NCBI RefSeq assembly: GCF_036373705.1
Contig: NC_089863.1
Span: 7,415,357-7,479,356, forward strand
Source of the DNA: Amia ocellicauda
Lineage: Eukaryota > Chordata > Actinopteri > Amiiformes > Amiidae
Reading direction: 5' to 3'
Length of the DNA: 64,000 nt
Under the pieces are notes generated by a model, which saw only the letters and a program-made list of their open reading frames with translations, did not search any database and had not been told where the DNA came from. Shown in pieces: positions 26,101-36,662 of this stretch (within the stretch, counting starts at the first letter, position 1; each line of letters opens with the position of its first letter). Position numbers and translations under genes: made by a program.

Positions 26101-26949
26101 CGTAAGAGTAGCCTGGTTTAACCACATTCAACAAGATTTTATCATGGGCTGCTTAAACAGACAAAAACAACAATCAAAGACTGTATGCTTACATGTTTAA
26201 TCATTTAAAGTACATTTCATACACAATCATATCCCGGTAGTATTAATAATGATATCCAAAAGCACCTCTTATAAGTAAAAATATAATAATTGATCAGCAA
26301 AACTAAATTTGCGCTGCTTAAAAACGGAAATAACAAATGTGTCCAGATGCGCAGGCCTACATGCAGTTCACACAAAGCAGAAAACAGAGATGGGGAAACG
26401 ATAGCAGGGCGGCCAGACAACGCCTCCCGGGCCGGGGAGAAGATAGAGAGACCACCCCGAGTCCCAGGACAAATCATATCTGACACACATAAAGACATGT
26501 ACGACTTCTAGGTCACACTATAGAGTGGATCCCTCCTGTCTGACTAACTGCATAGTCCCTTTACATGTGGAAATACCCCGAAGCTGCAGAAAGTGAAGGT
26601 ATTGTATGTGCATGCAAATGTACAAGAGCACTGGAATTGAACAGTATTCGTCTGCTCAACTATAATTAGTAAAAGCATGAAAGAAAGTAAGAAAGAAAGG
26701 CATGAAACAGGAAATGCTTTCACCGTACTTGCTATAAATCACCTGTTGTTAGCAAGAGTTTGGATCTACAAGATCTTCTTAAAAGCCTCTAATTGAGGAC
26801 TTGTTTGATCCACACCAAAGAACAACACCACTGCGTGTGCTAAAAATATGTTCTTTTCTTTTTCTTCTTCCTTCAAAATAAGAACTAGTATATGTTATTT
26901 TGCACATACCCAAGACGGCCACGCAGACTAGGGCGAACAGGGTGTTCAT
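13512..26949 (-). CDS. cd68: CD68/macrosialin, LAMP-family mucin-like membrane glycoprotein
   Basis: Six coding exons on the minus strand join in frame: 26949-26910 (signal peptide [13 protein letters not shown]), 19217-18688, 18280-18161, 15037-14968, 14526-14353 and 13651-13512, giving 357 aa. After the signal peptide comes a Thr/Pro mucin stretch with repeated PPTNHTT. One LAMP luminal domain follows, with four cysteines (GVTC, GNC, HSYSC, VENC). Then come a transmembrane helix rich in Ile/Val and a short tail, [12 protein letters not shown]. The tail carries a YxxL-type endolysosomal sorting signal, and CD68 is known to end in YQAL, whereas LAMP1/2 end in GYQTI/GYQTL. One LAMP domain, a short mucin and total length close to mammalian CD68 (about 354 aa) favour CD68 over LAMP1/2. 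It should be a macrophage late-endosome/lysosome protein. Introns are rich in transposons; intron 1 is about 7.7 kb. Confidence 0.9.
16468..17784 (+). mobile_element. hAT element with BED-finger relic in CD68 intron 3
   Basis: The 1,317-bp element has inverted ends (CAGTGATTCCCAACC left, CAGGGCTTCCCAACC when the right end is read inward). It is flanked by a perfect 8-bp duplication, gtctaggg, at 16460-16467 and 17785-17792. Plus-strand sequence at 16,896-17,035 encodes pieces of a BED zinc finger: SAVWDFLL in one frame and [12 protein letters not shown] in another, so a frameshift divides it. The hAT catalytic core is absent. A (TTA)n run occupies 17,127-17,164. It is an internally deleted relic of a ZBED-type hAT transposon. 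Confidence 0.8.
17993..18107 (-). mobile_element. LINE 3' ORF tail next to CD68 exon 3
   Basis: On the minus strand this encodes [14 protein letters not shown] followed by [18 protein letters not shown], the characteristic end of CR1-like ORF2. It is the same family as the LINE at 1,828. It ends about 54 bp from the CD68 exon 3 donor at 18,161. Confidence 0.7.
18835..19094 (-). repeat. Coding minisatellite: CD68 mucin repeats (NHT units)
   Basis: Tandem units of mostly 24 or 27 bp encode TAPPTNHT or TTLPPTNHT. Ten NHT tripeptides occur, one per unit, and each is an N-glycosylation sequon among Thr/Pro residues suited to O-glycosylation. One shorter unit (TTPTNHT) is present. Unit lengths are multiples of three, so copy-number changes keep the frame. 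Both strands stay open here, which creates misleading overlapping frames. Confidence 0.9.
20886..21731 (-). mobile_element. Tc1-like element, internally deleted (copy 1)
   Basis: Flanked by TA (20884-20885, 21732-21733), with ends starting 'cacagatcagccataat' and closing 'atggctgattagtg'. The minus strand encodes an N-terminal transposase part ([12 protein letters not shown] and helix-turn-helix sequence), with frame breaks, up to WSDES. It then jumps directly to sequence that normally encodes [12 protein letters not shown] in another frame. The region between the first catalytic Asp and the final acidic residue is missing, so it cannot encode active transposase. It lies in CD68 intron 1. Confidence 0.85.
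22440..22590 (+). repeat. SINE 3' part
   Basis: It ends 'ctgcacgagggcatctgcta' followed by 'ataaacaaatcataa', the same tail as at 165-330 and 30,545-30,650, and shares a 'gtgtgtgctta' body segment with the latter. It lies in CD68 intron 1. Confidence 0.6.
22591..25087. other. CD68 intron 1, no further gene seen
   Basis: AT-rich sequence without supported exons. Open frames such as 23223-23621 lack domains, have no splice support in context and look fortuitous. Confidence 0.5.
25088..25265. mobile_element. hAT-type MITE (copy A)
   Basis: A 178-bp palindromic element that starts CAGAGGTTTTCAAACC and ends GGTTTGAAAACCCCTG. A perfect 8-bp duplication, tattatac, flanks it (25080-25087, 25266-25273). 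Related copies lie at about 44,319-44,510 and 48,579-48,745. It is non-coding and lies in CD68 intron 1. Confidence 0.8.
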
Positions 26950-27061
26950 GGTGCTGGTTCGGGTGGGTATCCTGGGCTTGTGCGGTCCGGACGCGCTCAC
27001 ACACGCACTGAAACTGACGCCGCTTTGGGGCTTGCGATTCAGTGCAGCTGCGCCAGACTGA

Positions 27062-27093
27062 GGAAACGAAACTTCAACGCAAAGTTTCCTCCT
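27062..27093 (-). promoter_or_regulatory. Candidate CD68 myeloid promoter: ETS/IRF composite and PU.1-like sites
   Basis: GGAAACGAAA at 27062-27071 matches the ETS/IRF composite consensus GGAANNGAAA exactly. On the opposite strand, 27093-27081 reads AGGAGGAAACTTT, a PU.1-like purine-rich site. Both lie about 115-145 bp upstream of the CD68 start codon at 26,949. No TATA box is evident. Mammalian CD68 is known to be driven by PU.1 with IRF partners, so the arrangement fits, but no function is shown here. A (CT)n run follows at 27,132-27,150. Confidence 0.5.
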
Positions 27094-27478
27094 GACCAAC
27101 GATGAAGGTTTGCCACAGCAGTGACGATCGATCTCTCTCTCTCTCTCTCTAGTGAAAGAAAGACGGTATGTGTGTTGCAGATTAATCACGCGTTGCAACA
27201 CATGTGGGGCTTGTATGCTAATGTTTGCAACGCTTTTTCGGGTTGTTACACCGTGTCCATTTGTGGATTTGATTTTGGATTGTTTGCTTAAGCTGACTTT
27301 GGTCCAAATCACAAACTGCAAACCTATTCCCAGAAGCCTTTTTTTCTATCATCTATAAATGAAAGCGCAATAGGGTAGACATATGTGTGTGTGGGTCAAC
27401 ATTTTGATTTGTATTTTAACACTTTACACTGAGCCCCATTTTATCCTGGTTTCCAACTAACACACAATGTTGGACATA

Positions 27479-28363
27479 CACTGATCAGCCATAACATTAT
27501 GACCACCTGCCTAATATTATGTAGGTCCCCCTTTTCCGCCAAAACAGCCCTGACCTGTCGAGGCATGGACTCCACTAGACCTCTGAAGGTGTGCTGTGGT
27601 ATCTGGCACCAAGATGTTAGCAGCAGATACTGTCCTGTAAGTTGCGAGGTGGGGCCTCCATGGATCGGACTTGTTTGTCCAGCACATCCCACAGATGCTC
27701 GATTGGATTGAGATCTGGGGAATATGGAGGCCAAGTCAACACCTTGAACTCGTGATTCATCAGACCAAGCCACCTTCTTCCATTGCTCCGTGGTCCAGTT
27801 CTGATGCTCACGTGCCCATTGTAGGCACTTTCAGCAGTGGACAGGGGTCAGCATGGGCACCCTGACTGGTCTGCGGCTACGCAGCCCCATACGCAACAAA
27901 CTGCGATGCACTGTGTGTTCTGACACCTTTCTATCAGAACCAGCATTCACTTTTTCAGCAATTTGAGCTACAGTAGCTCGTCTGTTGGATCGGACCACAC
28001 GGGCCAGCCTTTGCTCCCCACGTGCATCAATGAGCCTTGGCCACCCATGACCATGTCACTGCTTCACCGCTTTTCCTTCCTTGGACCACTTTTGATAGGT
28101 ACTGACCACTGCAGACCGGGAACACCCCACAAGAGCTGCAGTTTTGGAGATGCTCTGACCTAGCCATCACAATGTGGCTCTTGTCAAAGTCGCTCAGATC
28201 CTTACTCTTGCCCATTTTTCCTGCTTCTAACACATCAACTTTGAGGACAAAATGTTCACTTGCTGCCTAATATATCCCACCCACTGACAGGTGCCATGAT
28301 CACGAGATTATCAGTGTTATTCACTTCACCAGTCAGTGGTCATAATGTTATGGCTGATCGGAG
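27479..28363 (-). mobile_element. Tc1-like element, internally deleted (copy 2)
   Basis: Flanked by TA (27477-27478, 28364-28365). It starts 'cactgatcagccataacatt' and ends with the near-inverse 'aatgttatggctgatcggag'. The minus strand carries transposase fragments: [20 protein letters not shown], then [14 protein letters not shown] and, in another frame, [12 protein letters not shown]. The same internal deletion as in copies 1 and 3 is present. Non-functional. Confidence 0.85.
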
Positions 28364-28869
28364 TATATTATAAGGATTAGCCTACAGGTATGTGGAACCT
28401 ATCAAATGAAACTAGACAACCTGTACTATAATATTCTGCATATATTGATCACAATTAGATCAAATATGCAATACTACCACGTTTATTCACAAAAACAAAA
28501 GTGTGTTTTTGAAATGTTGATCCTTTTCCTCCATTAAAGTCAATGGGAAATCTTTATATGAAATTGGTAAGTTGAAATACCACTCAAATTGAAACTTTAG
28601 AAGTTATTGAGTGTAAATAGCATAAGAAACATGAAGCAATAATGTGCATTTGAAAGAATCTAGCCTATGCGGAAAAGTTTAGAGAAAATTTGTACCACAA
28701 AATACACACAAAAGGGCCATTTCTCTATTGTAAGGGCCACAAGCATGTGGGACCACTCAAATGAAAGCATACAAACTACTGAATCAGTTTTATCATTGTT
28801 GATCATGATTAGAAACACTATATTACAACACAACCATACTATTTGCCCTCTACTTTGCAAGTCAATGAC

Positions 28870-29012
28870 TGGGATTAAATCAAATTTGACCCATTCACTA
28901 ATAGAAAAATATTTTTAGTAAGATGACACTTTCTTCTAATCATAAATGTAACTGCTATGATGTACAAGTTTGTAGTTTGCTATCAGCGGATGGGTCAAAG
29001 TTTTGATTTAAT
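28870..29012. mobile_element. Short inverted-repeat element (MITE-like)
   Basis: The left end is GGGATTAAATCAAATTTGAC and the right end is the inverse, GTCAAAGTTTTGATTTAATC, enclosing about 100 bp. Single ends of the same family occur at about 6,956 (gggattaaatcaaaactttg), 13,999 and 31,753. No transposase or obvious target duplication is visible, so the family is unassigned. Confidence 0.55.
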
Positions 29013-29736
29013 CCATACCAATATCTCCACACATCGCCAGAGTTTTGAATGGATTTATCTCAACCCACCGGTGGGTTGAAAACAATGCGGAGTGTAATGG
29101 GTTAATATGATCGACGTGTCATATTTGTGATTTGCAGGAGCCTCAGTCAAATTGTGGCTTTAGATTTGTTTTCTGTATACTGTAGATTGTGGAATCTTGC
29201 AAAACCTGCACTTTTAAAAATCTGTGAACATTTAAAAGGAGAAAGGGTATATGTAAATCATTATGATTGTTGTTGCTTTTAAAACATTCATCTTGTCTTA
29301 CACAGTGCACAGCGTCTATTCATTTTGCTTAAAATATTAAACTTATGTTGCTGCTGCCAAAACATCTCTGTATAAGTTTCACTTTGATGGATTTTCTATA
29401 TTTCCCTATACTTTTATGTATTTTGTGTCAATTGGAAATTGTAGATGAGGTTTGCACATTGTGCAACTGCTGTCTGTGGGCACATGATTCTTGTCACTGT
29501 CTGAAATGATCATGAGACAAGTACCAGATAGAGCTGTGCTGAACATAAGACAAATTAAACACTATGCTGAGTCAAAAAAAATATTTTGAAATCCATCTGT
29601 GGCCACATATGCCGTCCATGAGTTTTTCACCAGACATTTCTTATGACTATGAATATATATATTGTAGATTTCTCTGTGTGTGTCTGAAATAACCAGATGT
29701 ATCCCTGTGAACCCATGTTCTGTGAAAACACAATTT

Positions 29737-29739
<3 letters not shown>

Positions 29740-29802
<63 letters not shown>
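29740..29802. repeat. (TA)n microsatellite
   Basis: About 31 uninterrupted TA units. The surrounding open frame reads YIYIYI and is an artefact of this repeat. Confidence 0.95.
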
Positions 29803-29805
<3 letters not shown>

Positions 29806-30544
29806 TGCTTTGTGAAAACAATCCTGATATGATGTTACAGTTACGCTTTTTATTGTGACCAAATGGGCCTTTATGAAGATTCTTGAACATTCTTTGGGTA
29901 TCCAAAAACCTGCTGGCCTTTAGTGCCTTACCAGCAATTAAAAATGTGCCACATGTCACAAGGATGAGGTTAGGATAACATTTTTTATTTAAAGAATGAT
30001 AGGGGGACTCAAACAAGGTACATAGTCATGTACTTGAATATAACTCTTGTTTACTTCCGTATTGCCTCCAGGGATCAATTACCTACTAGGCACCAAATGG
30101 AAAATAAAGCCAGTTGTGAAATCTGTTTTTTGATGTAAACTTATTTTGTTGTAGATCTGCAAATGTCACTGGCCTTCTCTCTCAACTTCAAACAGCACAT
30201 ACAGGTTTAATGTATGTGCTGGACCTGAAACATGCCTATATATAGTATGGGATGCAATGGTTTAAGTATCTCTCTTTGTCTTTCTGAGAACTTCCGGCTG
30301 CTTTTCACACCCCTGTGGTTTAGATCTAACGAGGGGCTGAAGAACTGCAGTTCCTGACACAGGGCCTTAAATATGTTGCACAGCTCTGGTTTGAACTGAA
30401 TGGCAAACTCAGAGAATAGTTTTTTTTTTTTATTGAAAGTGTACTTCCTCTACACTTTCCCATGTTTGTACATCACTTGTGAGTTTCCAAAAGAAGCCCA
30501 TCACCTAGTACTTAACTGTGTTATGTCTGTTTATGTTATCTCCT

Positions 30545-30650
30545 TGTACTAGGGTGTGTGCTTATTGAAACATTTGTACTGCTTTAAATTGTTCCTTATG
30601 TAAACTGTCAGTCGCCCTAGATACAGGCGTCTGCTAATAAATACCTAATC
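30545..30650 (+). repeat. SINE 3' part
   Basis: It ends 'gtcgccctagatacaggcg' followed by 'tctgctaataaatacctaat'. This is the best match to the common fish SINE tail among the copies in this window. Confidence 0.65.
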
Positions 30651-33600
30651 ATGATAATCAAAAGTCTGAAATCAACCCCCCAGCCTTGAAGCCTTGAAAT
30701 CCTTTAGAAAAACAAATGAACAAACAAGCAAAGTTTTCAGTGACATTTTGGCCACAAAGACAAAGGAATGATGCAGTCTATTCAGTTGGTCTAGTGAGGA
30801 GGTGTCCATTAAACTAAAGATTAAATGTGTCAGGTGGAATTGAGTCATGAAGAACTGGGTAACTTAATAAAACCTTGCCAGGCCATGTGAAAACGGATAA
30901 AGGAGCTACAGGCATTGAAAATGGAGGAAGAGGGGAAAAAAAACTTGGGCCAAACCCAAAACTGATCTTTCAATACTTATGATTTTTAACTTGCTTTTGT
31001 TTCAGGAACAGAGCTAAGAGAACCCTTATGACTGAGCAGTATTAGTCAGCAATGGTGGGAATTGAGTCACATACCGCTTATGATTTCCCATTAACCCCCT
31101 ATGCAAAATGCTGCTGTCCACAGAGGTTGTGACACAACAGCAGGGAGCCGTTTTCCAAAATACTTTCATTTCTGTAGCGATTATTTGCGAAATGCACGCA
31201 TGAGGAAGGAAATCGTCCAGAACTGTGGAAACTAGCAATGCAGATTGATTATCCCAAACAAATCGGCAGCTATTCCGGTTTTCTGAGCTGACAGAGCACA
31301 TACTGCTCAGCACAGTGTTTCTGTGGTCTAATGACTGGTGGGGAGATATAGACTTTGATATCTCACTCAGGAACAAACAGTTTGAGAAAGGCTTGATATT
31401 CACGTTCAGTAGCTCAGAAAAAGTGTCTCAACTGAATAATCCGATAATCATTTTAAATTGCTTATGATAGATTTAAGTGATCCTCAATACCCCACAATTT
31501 GACCTGAAAAATGTAAATGCCACTTTGGTTGACGTTAGAACCCTAATCATTTGTTATGGAGCTCAAGTCACAACAGGCAGTTTGAATGATGAAGTTATCT
31601 TTGAGTAAGAGTAATAATATACTTTGAGTAATAAGATGTTTTTAGTTCTTTGTATGGAGTAATAATATGAACCTATGTGTTTGTTTTCTTGTGGGTGTTG
31701 TGCATGTAGAAACTGTTCCATGGGATGATACAGAAATTCTGTGCTGATGTTATAGCCTAGACCCAATCAAAACTTTGACCTACCCATGAATCATAAACTT
31801 TAAGCCTGCATCCTGTCGTGTTTTTATGTATAAATAGTAGACCTGAGCTTCAGCCAATACATCAAACCACAACAAGGCACAAGGGTGCAATTTATAACAA
31901 CAGTTAAGCAAGATGGAGGTTTGATCCAAGTCTGAAGGCACCGGTCCTTCTGCTACAAATGGATGTGACAGCAGCCAGGTACACACACATTTGAATCCGT
32001 GGTGCTTTGTTATTGGAAATAAGACTTTCTGTTTCCTAATGTTCTTTTTTTGGATTGAACAACAAATTTCAGCTTCCTGAAGCATCACAGTGCGGCAAAA
32101 GACTTAGACCAGGGGTGTCAGATTCCAGTCCTGGGGGGCTGCAGGTTTTAGTTCCAGCCCAGGTCTTGGCTCCTTAACTGGTCTAATTAAACAATTAACT
32201 GAATGAATTGAACACTTCTCTGGCCAGACCTTGAAATGTTCAGTGTTTTGGGTAATCAATATATTGGACAGTATCGGCTATAAAAATAAAATATTAAAGT
32301 TTTAGGTAAGCCTACCTGGGCAAGTAATGACATTAATTAAATAATTGGGAGCTCCTGTTGGAACAAAAAACACTGCTGACTTAGATATTTGTCATGCAAA
32401 AGGAACTTCTGATTCAGAATTCAGTCTGTGTTTGTCTGACTCAGGGTTTTTAATAATATTAACACTTCGAGAGAGGCTCACTCTACCAGGATTGAAATAC
32501 TTAGTATATTAATATAAAATAATATATAAAATAATCTTTCCCCCAAAATGGGGAAGTTCACTGAGAATTTGAATCTGTCTGCAGTGGACTGTCTTCACAG
32601 CCCACAATAAAGAAGCACTCGTGACTAGAGGGAGGGAACTACTCCCAAAAGATGCCCCTCCTTCAAATACACACACACACAGTCAGGTGGTGGATTGTGG
32701 AAGCACACTGCTGGCAACTTCCCCAGGTTGTAGATCTAAAAATCTAAATGTAGTTTAAATAAACAGCTTTTCAAGTTTGGCTTGTTTTGCCACAAGTTAT
32801 AATTCACAGCCCCACTTCCTTATTTAGAGTTTGTTTTAATGTGCCAGACGTTTGTGGGAAGTTTGACCAACTGATTCTTCATTAATGAATAGTTATATAG
32901 CAGTGCTCTTCAAATCCAGTCTTTTTGGTCATGTTGTTTTTTACTGCAAGCGTACAGAACAGTATTTCCTATTCAGATTTCCCCGTGTGCTCTCTAAGGG
33001 GGAAGGGCAACAGAAAGTTGCACCCCAGTGCAGTTTAGTGGCTGTGTGTTACCATTTTCCATCCTTACATCCTTTTTGAATAGCTGCTGCATCCTGTACA
33101 GTGACGGTGAGCTGGGGACAGACCTGGAGGACCCAAGGTGCAAAGCAGGGTCATTTGTCCTTTATGGTGAAGGAAAACAGAAATGCATCTTATGTTCTTG
33201 GCAAATGCTTATTTGTTCCGGTTCATAAACACCATGGTAATCAATTGCATGCTTGGATTTTTTTTCTCAATGTGTTTTCTTAAGGGTTATATGATCACAA
33301 TGATTGGTCTGTGCTAAAGGCCATAAAGTCATGTTTTATGGTGCCTTTGGGACTTTCAGGAAGAGCAAGTTTCCATCTCTGGAGGAACAGTAAACCAAGA
33401 TATTTTGTGTAACACTGAGAGGCTGTTATGAGTCGTTTAATAATCTGGTCTCTGGTCCAGTTTACTTGGTGAATTAGGCTGTGCAACAGTAGAGGGAGTA
33501 TCAAACAACACAGCTGCAGCAAAGAAAAGACCACACAGACTTGAACACTGTTCAGGATTGGGTAAACACAGAGCAGTGTTGACAAGGGCAAAGTACTGCG

Positions 33601-34262
33601 GCAGCTCAATGTATGTTTATAATTTCCACATGTTCAGGAATTAACTTGAAACAGCAAACCGTGAAAGGCATTCTGTATCTGTACTTGGGAAAGTTTTACT
33701 TTAGAAATATGACCATAGTATACCTGCTTTTGTGGCCCTAGGAGTATTTTCTTCTTCTTCATTAATATTATTAAAAAGTTAAACAGCTTGGCTCAAAACA
33801 GCTTACATGAGAGTCAAATAAAGAATTAAGGTGGCAACAAAACAGACAACATAGTGTGGGTGTGTGTGTGTGAGAGAGAGAGCGAGAGAGAGAGAGGGAG
33901 GGAGAGAGAAATACACACTTTAAATGTAATGGTGTTGGGATGAAAAGTGATCAAAAGTAGTTATACAAATTCCAAACAACAAACAAACAATAACTTACAT
34001 TGAGTCTGCTGGCTCTCAAAAAGATGAGACTTGCTAACCACAAGAGTAGGCTAATCCAGCGAATGCAACATCTCATGTGAATAAAATTTGTGGTTTGCTT
34101 ACTTGTTAAGACATTAGCTCAAAGCTAGCCTTGTGAAAATGACACCTTGTAAATGATGCTGGTATTTATGTTGCCCTCTTCTAGAGCATGTAGATGCATA
34201 GGGGTTACAAAACAGGATTATCTGCATGAAAAAACATGTGAAACCTTTCAACTTTCTAAAGC

Positions 34263-34302
<40 letters not shown>

Positions 34303-34588
34303 GGAGAGCCCTCCTCTTCTTTCACACATACACCTCCCTAGTTCAATACCATTGCTGTTTTTGAAGGCAGTGCATGTCATATTTCAAGATAAAACAACAT
34401 CCTGCATGCAATCTCAGTAATAAATTAACAGATTAATAAATTAATTCTTGTTCTACTTTCACTCCGGGTCGCTGCTGCACGTTGTTGACGCATTTTTTAA
34501 AAGAAAACACACTACAGGTTATACAAAAAAGTTACTGATAAGTGTATTTGTTGTTTCTAAAGCTTACCTTCCCGTGTGACCCCCCACC
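30651..34588. other. Intergenic region upstream of the pentraxins
   Basis: No gene supported. It holds a MITE-like element (about 32,107-32,375, opening 'caggggtgtcagattccagt'), a (GT)n/(GA)n compound microsatellite at 33,859-33,910 and another at 34,264-34,308. The 100 bp before 34,589 resemble the sequence before 38,484 and may hold the pentraxin promoter. Confidence 0.5.
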
Positions 34589-35581
34589 ATGGCGGTGCTG
34601 TTTGTCCTGGTGCTGCTGTGCGTCTGGCCCGCAGCGCCGCAGGACACGGAGTCACAGACCGAGGCGTCACGCACAGGTACAATAACGGAGCTTTATTGAT
34701 GTATCGCTTTGTTTTATTAATTGATAAATACATTGATATACCAATACAAATAATTGATTTCAGCGTTTCTTAGAAATATGTAAACAACTGCTCAAATGTA
34801 TGTTCCTCATTGCACTATAAGAACACACATTATTCTACCCTCTGTCTTAACACACTTCTTTCATGTCTATTGTGACCTTTTACCACTCCGGTGTCCCGCA
34901 GATCTGACGGGGAAAATGTTCAGTTTAATGAAAAGCAATTCCGGCACTGTGGTCTTCCGATCATCTCCCAACACCAATATCAGCGCCTTCACCGTGTGTC
35001 TGCGGCACCTCTCGGAAACAGATCAGACTTTATTCACGATGAACATCAATTCCTCAGCCCGGTTCAGTCTGAGGAGTCAGTCTGTTTACCCGAGGTACGC
35101 ATTTGACATTGGTGGACAGATGTTGCGGAGTAGTTTAAACGTACCATACAACCATTACCCATACTGGACTGACGTCTGCGCCACCTGGGAGTCATTCGGC
35201 GGCATGGCGCAGGTGTGGGCGAATGGACTTGGCAGCGTGCGTAAAGCAGCATGGAGAGGTGGCATCTTTGGAGGCCAGGTGTTCCTCACGTTGGGGGACT
35301 TTGAGGGTCAGGTGACCGACGTCCACATGTGGGACTATGAACTCTCCACCAACAAGATCCGTGCGTTCATGGCAGGAATGTCCTTCAGACAAGGGACTGT
35401 GGTGAGCTGGACGTCGGCCCGGTACAGCGCGTCCGGAGACGTGGTCCTGGAGGACAGGAGGTCTAACGACGTGCGGAGAAGAGCCAGAGACGAAGGATGG
35501 GAACTGGGGACAGAGAGAATGACAGGGGAGGGGAAGAGAAGGAGGAGGAAGAAAGGGAGAGCAAAGGGATGTGAAAAATAG
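34589..35581 (+). CDS. Pentraxin-family secreted protein lacking the calcium loop
   Basis: Two exons, 34589-34676 (phase 1) and 34902-35581, give 255 aa. The signal peptide is MAVLFVLVLLCVWPAAPQ. The pentraxin domain runs from about residue 30 to 235. It has the conserved cysteine pair (TVCLRHL and DVCATW), the signature DVCATWESFGG (first His of HxCxSTWxS replaced) and VHMWDYEL in place of VNMWDF. About 14 residues that normally form the calcium-binding loop between the 'LG' strand and 'GDI..V.MWD' are absent, leaving LGDFEGQVTDVHMWD. Classical phosphocholine binding is therefore unlikely. After the domain there is a basic tail ending GKRRRRKKGRAKG plus CEK. The start is favoured by the signal peptide and correct splice phase. 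Relatives are short pentraxins such as CRP/SAP; exact orthology is unknown. Confidence 0.85.
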
Positions 35582-36623
35582 ATGTGAGAAAGATTAAAGA
35601 AATGAAATATGGTTATCATCTCAGGATTGTCAATATCAGCGATTTAACAAAGTTAATCATTGGTGGATCTCTGGCATTCTGTGATAATGCTTCTATTCCC
35701 AGTTTTACCTATAGTACACATTTTGTAGAAACATTTTGATATTGATCTTTAAATTATTCAGATTTTGATAACATATGGGCTCAAATTAGCGCCATAAGTA
35801 TCGCATTCTATATATATATATATTGTAAACAAAACAAAAAAAACGATTAAAAAATCGCCTGCAGCCCATGTCTTTGCTTGCGATGCTGCAACTTTTGTTT
35901 TCGCCGCCAGTTTCTTTGCTTTCGTTTTATTTTTGTTCGTTTACGAGTTTTGGCGCTGTTTTGTCGTGAGGGCGGGATTTACATGGAGGCGTGGATCATG
36001 GGTCTCCATTGGTCCAGCAGGTTTGAGTGACGGTCAATAAACCATTATAATATGCTTTATCATTTATAATTAAGATGTGAAACAAAATAGTTTGAAAACA
36101 GATGTGAAAATATGACTGTGAGGACTGCATTCTCGTTTTTTCTTTCTTGTGATTGATTGTGTATGGCAGGTGTCTCGGTCAGTATCAACAAAACTATGCG
36201 ATCTCCGTTAATTAAATTGTAAGGGGGGGGGTCTCTCACAACCACCCTGTAGGCAAAGACAATATATTCCAAAATAAATATAATACAGGAGGGAGAAAAA
36301 AAGTTTTTAAGTTCCTGCATGAAATTTCAATTAATCGAGTGAGCAAGGAGTGTATGCCCCTCATCCTCACTAGTATCCCTTTCTGTTTCACAGGGTTTTA
36401 CTTTCGTTTCTTGATGTCTTTGGCTGTATTAAAACATTACACTGAGCAGGGCCTTATCATTTCCCCCGCAACTCACACGACCTTCACCTAGTAAATTATT
36501 CTCGATAGAACAGTGTTAACAAACCCCTGTTACAATATTATTAATGGCTCATTTTAAGACGATCACAAATTCTCACCTGATGTTGTTTGTAACACATTTC
36601 TGAGGCAACTGTATAATGTTTCC

Positions 36624-36662
<39 letters not shown>

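Noticed and set aside
13512..26949. LAMP1 or LAMP2 rather than CD68
   Set aside because: Only one LAMP domain preceded by a mucin stretch, a total of 357 aa, and a tail ending YQAL rather than GYQTI/GYQTL. LAMP3-type proteins remain a weaker alternative.
29627..30016. Frame with YIYIYI repeats
   Set aside because: Translation of the (TA)n microsatellite.
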